A DNA stretch of 64,000 nucleotides, taken from the NCBI GenBank assembly GCA_025059775.1, contig JANXCW010000003.1, positions 16,284-80,283 of the forward strand. The letters are read 5' to 3'. This document shows, one piece after another, positions 1-7,494 of the stretch (position 1 is its first letter; each line of letters opens with the position of its first letter). Source of the DNA: Armatimonadota bacterium (GTDB taxonomy: Bacteria; Sysuimicrobiota; Sysuimicrobiia; Sysuimicrobiales; Sysuimicrobiaceae). The translations under genes and the position numbers were made by a program. The notes below the pieces were generated by a model. It was not told where the DNA came from, ran no database searches, and saw only the letters and a list, made by a program, of their open reading frames with translations.

Positions 1-149
1 TCGAGAAGGATCACCTGATCCCTGTCTTTTACTACAAGACGATCATCGTGACCACCAAGGAGGTCAGGGATACGGGATACTTCCGGTGGTACACCACGGC
101 CTGGTGGTCTCCAGAAGAAGCCTGGATGGCTCGAAGAGAAGAGCGCTAG
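1..149 (+). CDS. ABC transporter substrate-binding protein, family 5, C-terminal end (partial)
   Basis: The gene enters from the left edge; only its last 48 codons are visible, in the frame that begins at base 3 and stops at TAG 147-149. The tail contains IPVFYYKTIIV and ends in WWSPEEAWMAR. This lines up with the end of the complete family-5 solute-binding protein at 3808-5331, which has IPVMVLKRAYV and HWTPERTWIAR. The visible part is therefore very probably the C-terminus of a periplasmic or lipid-anchored peptide/nickel-type binding protein. It lies 13 nt upstream of the first selenoprotein gene and so probably in the same transcript. The rest of the protein and its permease partners are outside the window. 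Confidence 0.7.
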   Translation, partial: EKDHLIPVFYYKTIIVTTKEVRDTGYFRWYTTAWWSPEEAWMARREER

Positions 150-162
150 AGGAGGTGGAGGC

Positions 163-1842
163 ATGGCGGATCGGTACGAGGTGCTGAGCCCTGTGGGGGA
201 GGCAGAGATTCCGGAGCCGTGGCGGATCGCACCCCGGCTGGACCGGTTGGAGGGTCGGGTGGTGGGGCTGTTTGAGAACAACAAGCGGGCGGCGCCCAGG
301 ATCCTGGAGGCGGTGGAACGGGAGTTGAGAGCGCGTGTACCGGGGGTTCGATTCAGCCGCTTCCGGCACCCGCACAACCGGGAGCTGGTGGGGGAGGAGT
401 TCGAGGCCTTCCGGCGGTGGGTGGAGGGAGTGGATGCGGTGGTGGGGGCGGTAGGGGACTGAGGGTCGTGCACCAAGTACTTGGTGTTCAACCTCGTGGA
501 GGTTGAAAAACTCGGGAAGCCTGTTGCCGCCCTGTGCAACGTGGGGTTTGCACGGGATGCGCGGTCGGCGGCGATGGTGAAGGGGTGCCCGGCGCTGCGG
601 GTGGTGCTGGAGCGGGTGCCGTGCGAGGCAACGGATGGGGAGTCCATCGCGCGGGGGGTGGCGGAGGTCATCGGGGAGGTGGTGCAGGCGCTGACGGAGC
701 CTTTGCGGGAAGAGGAGTGGGAGGAGGCGCTCGCGCGGGCAGCGGCGTGGCAGCCTGGGGACGCCCGTGGGGTGGTGTACCGGGGGGGTTACGAGGAGGT
801 GAACCGGTACTTCTACCGGATGGGTTGGACGGATGGGCTGCCGATCGTACCGCCCACCCCGCGGGCGGTGGAGGAGATGCTGCGGGGCACGGATCTGGAT
901 CCGGACCACGTGGTGGCGAGTTTGCCGCCGCGGGGGGGCAAGGCCACGGTGGAGAAGATCGCCATCAACGCGGTGATGGCGGGGGCGCTGCCCACGCATC
1001 TACCGGTGATCATCGCGGCGGTGGAGGCCCTGGCGGACCCGGATGCGTGGTACGGGACGTATCAGGTGAGCACGGGGTCGTGGGCGCCGTTCGTGGTGGT
1101 GAACGGACCGGTGCGGCGGGACATAGGGTTGAACTGCGGGAGCGGGGCGTTGAGCCCCGGGAACATGGCCAATGCGGCCATCGGTCGGGCGATCCGTTTG
1201 GTGGACCGGAACATCGGGGGGGTGCGGCCCGGGATCGAGGACATGGGGGTCTTTGGGAATCCTGGGAAGTACACCCTGGTGCTGGGGGAGAACGAGGAGG
1301 AAAGCCCCTGGGAGCCCCTGCACGTAGAACAGGGCTTGGAGCGGGAGGAGAGTGCGGTGAGCGTGTTCTTCCCGAACACCTATGTGCAGGCGGTGGCCAT
1401 GGGGACGGATCCGGAGAGCCTGGTGCTGACCCTGGCCCGGAATGTACCGGCGGGCAAGCGGAACGCGCTGACGGCCATGCTGGTGATTCCGGACCACGCA
1501 CGGATCCTAGCCCAGGCGGGGTGGTCCAAGCAGGAGGTGGTGCGCCGGGTGGTGGAGGCCGCCCGCATCCCCCGATACCGATCGCCGTACATACCTCCGG
1601 AACGGGCGGAGGGCCTGAGCCCGAAGGAGCTGCCGCGGAGGGAGGAGGACTGGATGCCCGCATGGATGGACCCGGCCCAGATCCGACTGGTGGTGACCGG
1701 GGGACCCGGCAGCTTCATGGCCCTGTGGATCGGTTCCGGGCTCATGCCCGCCCGGTGGGTGACCAAACGCGTGCGACTGCCGAAGGCGTGGGGACGGATG
1801 GTAGTCCGCTACCGGGGAATGGTGCCCAGGTACGCGGGCTGA
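163..1842 (+). CDS. UGSC-family selenoprotein (Sec at codon 100, in-frame TGA 460-462)
   Basis: The frame from ATG 163 meets TGA at 460-462 and stays open to TGA 1840-1842, giving 559 residues if TGA is read as selenocysteine. Translation across it gives Val-Gly-Asp-Sec-Gly-Ser-Cys-Thr-Lys-Tyr, the hallmark UGSC motif of a known (seleno)protein family. The first 120 or so residues form the UGSC domain, with U100 and C103 as a likely redox pair. The remaining 440 residues are a conserved domain (VNRYFYRMGWTDG, GGKATVEKIAINAVMAG, GLNCGSGALSPGNMANA) to which I cannot assign a reaction. No ribosome binding site or ATG follows the TGA; the only nearby alternative start is TTG 481. A 9-bp hairpin with a GTG loop lies 24 nt after the TGA, as expected of a bacterial SECIS. 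AGGAGGTGGAG precedes ATG 163. The family function is not established; a thiol/selenol redox role is inferred. Confidence 0.85.
471..507 (+). promoter_or_regulatory. Candidate bacterial SECIS element of the first UGSC gene
   Basis: Just after the TGA at 460-462 there is a perfect 16-nt palindrome (471-486) followed directly by a hairpin at 487-507. The hairpin has a 9-bp stem, TTCAACCTC pairing with GAGGTTGAA, and a GTG loop. The loop starts 33 nt after the TGA and has G as its first base, which fits the usual bacterial SECIS rule (apical loop about 16-37 nt from UGA with a G in its first two positions). The same sequence is present at 2159-2195 after the second TGA. Whether SelB binds it is inferred. 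Confidence 0.65.
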
Positions 1843-1862
1843 TGGCGTATGGAGAGGGAGTA

Positions 1863-3524
1863 ATGTACGAGGTCCTGAGCCCCGTGGGGGAAGCCGAGCT
1901 TCCGAAGCCGCAACCCATCGCTCCCCGCCTCGATCGCCTGGAAGGACGGGTGATCGGGCTATTCGTGAACTCGAAGCCCGTGGCTCCGGTTCTCCTGGAA
2001 CGGGTGGAGGAGCTGCTACGGGAGCGGGTAGGTGCCCGCACGGAGCGCTTCCGGCACCCGCACAACCGGGAGCTGGTAGGGGAGGAGTTCGAGGCCTTCC
2101 GGCGGTGGGTGGAGGGAGTGGATGCGGTGGTGGGGGCGGTAGGGGACTGAGGGTCGTGCACCAAGTACTTGGTGTTCAACCTCGTGGAGGTTGAAAAACT
2201 CGGCAAACCCGCGGTTGCTCTCTGCAACCTGGGGTTCGTGCAGGACGCCAAGGCCTCTGCCGCGGTGCGCGGCGTGCCGGGCCTCCGCGTTGTTTCGGAG
2301 GAGATCCCCAGCGAGTGCACCAGCCGCGAGGAGATCCGGCGCGGCGTGGATCGCGTCTTCGAGCATGTTCTGTGGGCCCTTCAGGAGCCGCCCACGGACC
2401 AGGAGCTGTTCCCGGAGACGTGGGACCTTCTGGAAGGAGGGGCGGTGGATGGCGTCGTGTACCGAGGTACCCTGGAGGAGGTGAACCGGTACTTCTACCG
2501 GCGTGGCTGGACGGATGGGTTTCCCATCCTCCCGCCCACCCCGCGGGCGGTGGAGGAGATGCTGCGGGGCACGGATTTGGATCCGGACCACGTGGTGGCG
2601 AGTTTGCCGCCGCGGGGGGGCAAGGCCACGGTGGAGAAGATCGCCGTCAACGCGGTGATGGCGGGGGCGCTGCCCACGCATCTACCGGTGATCATCGCGG
2701 CGGTGGAGGCCCTACTGGATCCCCGTACTTGGTTTGGCACCTATCAGGTGAGCACGGGGTCGTGGGCGCCGTTCGTGGTGGTGAACGGGCCGGTGCGGCG
2801 GGACATAGGGTTGAACTGCGGGAGCGGGGCGTTGAGCCCCGGGAACATGGCCAATGCGGCCATCGGCCGGGCCCTCTCCCTGGCGATCCGGAATATCGGG
2901 GGAGCACGGCCCGGGATCGAGGACATGGGGGTATTGGGGAATCCCGGGAAGTGGTCCATGGTGGTAGGGGAGTGGGAGGAGCAGAGCCCCTGGCCTCCCC
3001 TGCACGTGGACGAGGGACTTGCTGCTGAGCAGAGCGCGGTGAGCGTGATCTTTATGAACACCTTCGTGCAGATCCTAGGCTATGGCAGCGAACCGGAGGA
3101 TCTCGTCCGTAGCTTCACCTACAACGTTCCGCCTACGAAGAAGGACGCCACCACCGCGCTTCTGCTTCCCCCCCATCTCGCCCGGATCCTGGCGGAAAGC
3201 GGTTGGCAGAAACAGGACGTGGTGGACTTCGTCTGGCGCTACACGCAGGTCCCGGCCTACCAACACCCGGACTGGGTGCGGGCCCGCCGGTTGGAGGAAC
3301 GCCATACCCGCATCGGGACCGTGGAGGCGCACGTGGCGGTCCAGGTGCTGAGCCGGAGGGAGGCCATCCGGGTGGTGGTGATGGGAGGGCCGGGAAACGT
3401 GATGGGGGTTGTTCTGGGAGGAGGAATCATGCCGGCCCAGTGGGTCACCCGTCCGGTGCAGCTTCCCAGAAGCTGGGGGAGGTTGGTAACGAGGTATCGG
3501 GGTGTTGTTCCAAGAATCCGTTAG
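1863..3524 (+). CDS. UGSC-family selenoprotein, second copy (Sec at codon 96, in-frame TGA 2148-2150)
   Basis: This is a tandem paralogue of the gene at 163. Reading from ATG 1863, TGA 2148-2150 is in frame and the frame continues to TAG 3522-3524, giving 553 residues with Sec at 96 in the same Sec-Gly-Ser-Cys-Thr motif. ATG 1863 is chosen over ATG 1842 because GGAGAGGGAG lies just upstream and because the protein then starts like its paralogue (YEVLSPVGEAE). The domain order is the same. The C-terminal domain has GWTDGFPILPPTP, GGKATVEKIAVNAVMAG and a final MGGPGNVMGVVLGGGIMPAQ. Long stretches are nearly identical in DNA to the first copy while the regions between have diverged, which points to gene conversion. 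The first gene ends 20 nt upstream, so the two are almost certainly co-transcribed. Confidence 0.85.
2159..2195 (+). promoter_or_regulatory. Candidate bacterial SECIS element of the second UGSC gene
   Basis: This is an exact copy, 1688 nt downstream, of the palindrome plus hairpin found after the first TGA. The stem is TTCAACCTC/GAGGTTGAA with a GTG loop. It lies inside a block that is nearly identical between the two genes, so conservation alone could reflect recent copying. Its position relative to TGA 2148-2150 is what supports a SECIS role. Confidence 0.6.
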
Positions 3525-3540
3525 CGGATAGGAGGGACCC

Positions 3541-3780
3541 ATGACCATCAGCATCGTGTACTGCAGCGAGTGCAACTACCTTCCTCAGGCCCTGGAGGTC
3601 GCCCGAGGAATCCTCGAGCGGATGGCGGACGAGATCGACGAGCTCGTGCTGGTTCCCGCCGCGGGTGGTGCCTTCGAGGTGCGCAGGGATGGCGAGCTCG
3701 TGTTCGACATGATGGTCTCCGGTGGGTTTCCAAACGTGGAAGAACTCGTCCGGAGGCTGAGCGGGAAGATCCGTTCCTAG
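3541..3780 (+). CDS. SelW/Rdx-family protein, cysteine form
   Basis: This is a 79-residue protein with a start matching the Rdx fold: a first beta strand ending in VYCSEC (Cys8 and Cys11), followed by a helix. Selenoprotein W and related proteins carry Cys-x-x-Sec here; this one has Cys-x-x-Cys and needs no recoding. A later strand-turn (GGAFEVRRDGELVFD) and the SGGFPNVEELV segment also fit the family. The role is probably thiol redox, perhaps with glutathione- or thioredoxin-like partners. It starts 16 nt after the second selenoprotein, preceded by GGAGGGA, so it belongs to the same operon and may be a redox partner of the UGSC proteins. That partnership is inference. Confidence 0.8.
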   Translation: MTISIVYCSECNYLPQALEVARGILERMADEIDELVLVPAAGGAFEVRRDGELVFDMMVSGGFPNVEELVRRLSGKIRS

Positions 3781-3807
3781 CCACCGGGGAGCGTGGGAGG
3801 GGAAGGA

Positions 3808-5331
3808 ATGGCAAAAGGATTTCGACTGCATCCTCTTCGGACGTTCCTCCTCCTCGGGCTCGCAGGCCTGCTGCTGGCCGGGGTGTGGAACGTATCCGCG
3901 GGTCCTGCCCCCACGCGGGGAGGTGTGCTGCGGATTCGGGACGAGGCTCCCGCGGGCATCATCGGAATCCCCTGGGAGATCATCACCACAGGTGTGCTGT
4001 GGGCGAACCCCGCCTTTGAGTCCCTCACCCGCATGGATGCACGGGGACGGATGTTCCCGCACCTCGCGGTGCGGTGGGAGGTGGATCGCCAGAATCGGGC
4101 CGTGGTTTACCACCTCCGTGAGGGCGTGCGGTTCCACGACGGCTCCGTCATGGATGCGGACGTGGTGGCGTGGAACCTCAACCAGGAGATCGCGAAGGGA
4201 CGGGTCCCGGGCCGCCGGGCGGTGGCCGCAGGTCCCACCACGGTGCGGGTGGAGATGGATCGGTGGGATAACCGCATCTGGGAGGTTCTCTCCGTCACCA
4301 GCGGGTTCATCGCCTCCCAGCGGTTCATCGAACAGAACGGGGTAGAAGCAGCGCGTTGGCGGCCCGTGGGGACCGGGCCCTTCCAGCTGGAACGGGTGGA
4401 GCATCCTGTCCGCATTCGGTACACGCGATTTCCGAACTACTGGCAGCGGGGGCTTCCGTATCTGGACGCGGTGGAGATCCTCAGCATCCCGGATCCCCAG
4501 ACCTCTGCGGCGGCGTTCCTCGCCCGCCAGGTGGATATTTTGGGCATGGATGCGAACGAGGTGGTGCAGCGGCTCGTGGATCAGGGGTATCCCGTGGACG
4601 TGGGGACTTCCTCTGTCCTTGCCATTCTTCCCGATAGCGCCACGCCCAGTTCCCCCTTCCGGGACCGGCGGGTACGCGAGGCGTTGAGCTTGGCGCTGGA
4701 TCGGGAGGCTCTTGCCCGGCTCAGAGGATTTGGCCTGAACGAGCCGGCGAAACAGTTGGCCTCCAGGGAGTCCTTGGCATACAGCGCGGACCTAGAAACC
4801 TATGGCGCGTACAGCACCCAGCGGGCCCGGGAGCTGCTCCAGGCGGCCGGATACCCGGAAGGGTTTGAGACGCGCCTGATCGTGAACCCGCGGGTGGATC
4901 GGGATACGGCGGTGGCGATTCAGGGCATGCTGCGGGCGGCGGGAATTCGGGTGGAGCTGGAGTTCCCCCCCATCGGCCGGTACGCGGAGTACCAGCTGCG
5001 TGGGTGGCGGGGACTCATCATGCATCCGCTGGTGCACGCGGTGAACTTCGCGAATGTGGTGCGCCTGTACCTGTTCGGGGAGTTCACCTTCGCAAGTGTG
5101 GACAAGCCGGAAACGGTGAAGCAGGCCATGGAGGAAGCCCTCTCCACCGCGCGCCTGGAACGGCACAAGCTGCAGAAGCTACACCGAATACTCCTCCAGG
5201 ACCGGACCATGATCCCCGTGATGGTTCTGAAGCGGGCGTATGTGCGCCACCCCTATGTCCGAGACAACGGCCACATGCGGTGGGTCACCTGGGCGCACTG
5301 GACTCCCGAGCGGACCTGGATCGCCCGGTGA
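3808..5331 (+). CDS. ABC transporter substrate-binding protein, family 5
   Basis: This is a 507-residue secreted binding protein. The N-terminus has a basic start (MAKGFRLHPLR) and a hydrophobic stretch, then GGVLRIRDEAP, a typical first strand of the mature family-5 (peptide/nickel/opine) fold. Internal landmarks are YHLREGVRFHDGSVMDADVV and RRVREALSLALDREAL, both characteristic. ATG 3808 is preferred to the in-frame GTG 3793 because GGGAGGGGAAGGA lies directly upstream. It follows the Rdx gene by 27 nt and precedes the GMC oxidoreductase by 17 nt. No cognate permease or ATPase genes are adjacent, so it may use a transporter encoded to the left of the window, where a related protein ends at 149. 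The ligand is unknown. Confidence 0.85.
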   Translation: MAKGFRLHPLRTFLLLGLAGLLLAGVWNVSAGPAPTRGGVLRIRDEAPAGIIGIPWEIITTGVLWANPAFESLTRMDARGRMFPHLAVRWEVDRQNRAVVYHLREGVRFHDGSVMDADVVAWNLNQEIAKGRVPGRRAVAAGPTTVRVEMDRWDNRIWEVLSVTSGFIASQRFIEQNGVEAARWRPVGTGPFQLERVEHPVRIRYTRFPNYWQRGLPYLDAVEILSIPDPQTSAAAFLARQVDILGMDANEVVQRLVDQGYPVDVGTSSVLAILPDSATPSSPFRDRRVREALSLALDREALARLRGFGLNEPAKQLASRESLAYSADLETYGAYSTQRARELLQAAGYPEGFETRLIVNPRVDRDTAVAIQGMLRAAGIRVELEFPPIGRYAEYQLRGWRGLIMHPLVHAVNFANVVRLYLFGEFTFASVDKPETVKQAMEEALSTARLERHKLQKLHRILLQDRTMIPVMVLKRAYVRHPYVRDNGHMRWVTWAHWTPERTWIAR

Positions 5332-5348
5332 GGGGAAGGAGGGCGGAG

Positions 5349-6896
5349 GTGGAAGGGCACGGTTGGGATTACATCGTGGTGGGCGGAGGAGCCGCGGGGT
5401 GCGTGCTCGCGGCCCGACTCTCCGAGGACGACCGCGTGCGGGTCCTCCTGCTGGAGGCGGGCCCGAGATGGCAACCTGAGGAACTTCCGAGGGTCTTCCG
5501 GAGGCGGGGATACGGGCTGGATCAGGCCCTAGGCGCCCGCAGTCCTCTGCCGGAAGTGTACCCGGATTTCTACTGGCGGGGAATCCTAGCCCGGCGGGCA
5601 GAGGGACAGGATCCCGCGCCGTACGCACGTGGCCGGGGGCTTGGGGGAAGCTCCGTCGTCCACGGCCTCATCGGGATGCGCGGGTTGTCGGAGGACTTCG
5701 AGGAGTGGGTGGCGCTGGGCTGTACGGGGTGGGGGTGGGAAGAGGTCCTTCCCTACTTCTGCCGATTGGAGGACGATCTGGACTTCGGGGATGCCCCCTA
5801 CCACGGACGGGGTGGTCCCCTGCCCATCGCCCGAGAGCCGGAGGAAGGGTGGGGGACCTGGGGGCGTGCATTCCGGGAGGCTGCGGAACGGCTCGGGTAC
5901 CCGTGGAGCCCGGACATCAATGCTCCGGAGGCCCGGGGGGTGGTCCCCATGGCCCTCACGGTGCGGGACGGGCAACGGGTAACGGTCCGGGACGCCTACC
6001 TTGCCCCCGCGGAAACGCGGGGGAACCTCACCGTGCGATGCGAGGCCACCGTAGAGCGGGTACTTGTGGACGCCCGCACGGGACGATGCTTGGGCGTCCG
6101 TACGTTGGATGGCCGGGAGTTCCGGACGTCCGAAGACGGAGAAGTGCTCCTGTGTGCAGGAGCGGCCATGTCTCCCGCCATCCTCTTGCGCTCCGGCATC
6201 GGCCCGGACGCGGAGCTGCGGCGCCTGGGCATCCGCACGGTGGTGGATCTCCCGGTAGGCAAAGCGGTGCAGGACCACGTGATGGTCCGGATCCGGGTTC
6301 CCATCCGGCAGGAGCACCAGCGCTCCCGGGACAACTATCCTTCCTACGTGGCCTGCCGGTGCGACAGCGATATCGGCCCTTCCGGGCGCCGGGATCTGTT
6401 CCTCATGGCGGTGAACCACGCGTACTGGTTTGGGGAGCCCGAGGCAGGCATCGCGGTGATGCTGTACGAGTGCCGTTCGCGCGGGGAGATGGTGCTCGCA
6501 GGGGCCGACCCCACAGCTCCCGTACACTTCGAGCTGCGTCTGCTCTCGGATCCGTTGGACCTGCAGCGGTTGGAAAAGGGGGTGGAGCTGGCACGGGAGC
6601 TCCTGGCCCAGGCCCCCCTGCGCGGGCTGGTCCTGGAAGAAGCGAAGTGGCCGGATGGCGCGCGGATCCAGGCGGAGTGTCGGGACGTGATGCACCTGGC
6701 GTGTACCGCACCCATGGGGAGACCTGAGGACGGAGTCTCCGTGGTGGATCCGGAGTGTCGGGTACACGGGGTACAGGGGCTTCGGGTCATTGACGCCTCC
6801 GGCATGCCCAAGGTGGTGCGGGCCAACACCTACCTCACCGTGGTGGCCATGGCGGAGCGCATGGCGGATCGCCTGCGGGGCCGCGTGCCGCGCTAG
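5349..6896 (+). CDS. GMC-family FAD-dependent oxidoreductase
   Basis: This 515-residue enzyme belongs to the glucose-methanol-choline oxidoreductases, which oxidise alcohols with FAD. The N-terminal dinucleotide-binding motif is DYIVVGGGAAGCVLAARL, and GRGLGGSSVVHG is the second signature region. CAGAAMSPAILLRSGIG is the third conserved block. The C-terminal HLACTAPMG replaces the usual HPVGTCRMG and keeps the His; the final GLRVIDASGMPKVV is standard. The start is GTG 5349, with AAGGAGGGCGGAG upstream; the reading frame is open further upstream but overlaps the preceding gene. It is the last gene of the cluster that begins with the selenoproteins. The substrate is not evident; choline-, PEG- and other alcohol-oxidising members all look similar. 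Confidence 0.9.
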   Translation: MEGHGWDYIVVGGGAAGCVLAARLSEDDRVRVLLLEAGPRWQPEELPRVFRRRGYGLDQALGARSPLPEVYPDFYWRGILARRAEGQDPAPYARGRGLGGSSVVHGLIGMRGLSEDFEEWVALGCTGWGWEEVLPYFCRLEDDLDFGDAPYHGRGGPLPIAREPEEGWGTWGRAFREAAERLGYPWSPDINAPEARGVVPMALTVRDGQRVTVRDAYLAPAETRGNLTVRCEATVERVLVDARTGRCLGVRTLDGREFRTSEDGEVLLCAGAAMSPAILLRSGIGPDAELRRLGIRTVVDLPVGKAVQDHVMVRIRVPIRQEHQRSRDNYPSYVACRCDSDIGPSGRRDLFLMAVNHAYWFGEPEAGIAVMLYECRSRGEMVLAGADPTAPVHFELRLLSDPLDLQRLEKGVELARELLAQAPLRGLVLEEAKWPDGARIQAECRDVMHLACTAPMGRPEDGVSVVDPECRVHGVQGLRVIDASGMPKVVRANTYLTVVAMAERMADRLRGRVPR

Positions 6897-7116
6897 GGGA
6901 GCTGGGCCCCGGTAGCCTATTGCGCTCGGGGCAGGGGAGATGCCGCGCGAGAGTACCGGGGCTTCGTGGGAACCACTCCCAGGACTGCCCGGGAATCCTA
7001 CCGGGCCGGGTGGAGCGCTCTCGGGCGTTGCAGGGAGCTCCCATACCCTCCCTCTCGCCACCTGGACGGTCCGGTTCGCATTCCCTCGGAGACCAAAATC
7101 CGTGTGCTGACTGGCC
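6897..7116. other. Intergenic region between the GMC gene and the tRNA genes
   Basis: About 220 bases with no supported gene. I see no convincing terminator hairpin with a T tract. The open frames here are short and GC-driven. Confidence 0.5.
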
Positions 7117-7192
7117 TGGCGCGCCCGGAGGGATTCGAACCCCCGACCCGCTGCTTAGAAGGCAGCCGCTCTCTCCCCTGAGCTACGGGCGC
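7117..7192 (-). tRNA. tRNA-Arg (anticodon TCT)
   Basis: On the minus strand the sequence begins GCGCCCGTAGCTCAG, has the anticodon loop CTTCTAA inside the stem GCTGC/GCAGC, the T arm GGGGGTTCGAATCCC, and ends CGGGCGC-G-CCA. The acceptor arms GCGCCCG and CGGGCGC pair perfectly. The anticodon TCT reads AGA. CCA is encoded in the gene. Confidence 0.95.
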
Positions 7193-7250
7193 ACCCACTC
7201 CATTGTATCGGAACCCCCTGGGGCTCCGTAGCGCTCTTGGGGGGGAGTGG

Positions 7251-7256
7251 TATAAT
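7251..7256 (+). promoter_or_regulatory. -10 box of the tRNA-His promoter
   Basis: A perfect TATAAT lies 20 nt before the tRNA-His gene. No good -35 hexamer is visible at the normal spacing. The position just ahead of a stable-RNA gene makes it a likely promoter element. Confidence 0.5.
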
Positions 7257-7275
7257 CCACTTAGTCCGCTCGTAC

Positions 7276-7351
7276 GGTGGCCGTAGCTCAACGGCAGAGC
7301 ACCAGACTGTGGCTCTGGGGGTTGGGGGTTCGAATCCCCTCGGCCACCCCA
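7276..7351 (+). tRNA. tRNA-His (anticodon GTG)
   Basis: The acceptor arms GTGGCCG and CGGCCAC pair perfectly. The anticodon loop CTGTGGC sits in the stem CCAGA/TCTGG, giving anticodon GTG. The T arm is GGGGGTTCGAATCCCC. There is an extra G at the 5' end (7276) opposite C73, the identity element of tRNA-His, and CCA is encoded. Confidence 0.95.
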
Positions 7352-7423
7352 ACAGAACTCCATGTGAGGGAAGGTTTCAGGAGAAGCCAAGGGATTCCAT
7401 GGGGTGCTGAGCTGGCTGAGGTC

Positions 7424-7450
7424 TTGACAGAAATGTATTCTGTATACAGA
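7424..7450 (+). promoter_or_regulatory. Promoter region and operator palindrome ahead of the FCD-type GntR gene
   Basis: TTGACA at 7424-7429 is a consensus -35 box. Overlapping where the -10 should lie is the perfect palindrome TCTGTATACAGA (7439-7450), with a GT-AT-AC core like those bound by FCD-type GntR regulators. A second, weaker inverted repeat GTTC-TGTATT-GAAC follows at 7451-7464. The placement suggests autoregulation of the operon that starts at 7495. Confidence 0.55.
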
Positions 7451-7494
7451 GTTCTGTATTGAACTAGCCGCGTAGACTCACGAGGCGGTGACCT

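Noticed and set aside
460..462. TGA as a real stop separating a 99-residue gene from a downstream gene starting at TTG 481.
   Set aside because: The same arrangement occurs twice, the UGSC motif spans the codon, there is no ribosome binding site after it, and the downstream part has no proper start.
471..486. Perfect palindrome CACCAAGTACTTGGTG as a protein-binding operator.
   Set aside because: It is inside a coding region just after the TGA in both copies; an RNA role in Sec insertion explains it better.
5586..7061. Long minus-strand open frame of 491 codons opposite the GMC oxidoreductase.
   Set aside because: Pro/His/Arg-rich translation typical of antisense frames in GC-rich DNA; the plus strand has a full conserved enzyme.
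7117..7351. tRNA genes as an integration site for a mobile element.
   Set aside because: No integrase, no duplicated tRNA end and no change in coding style on either side.
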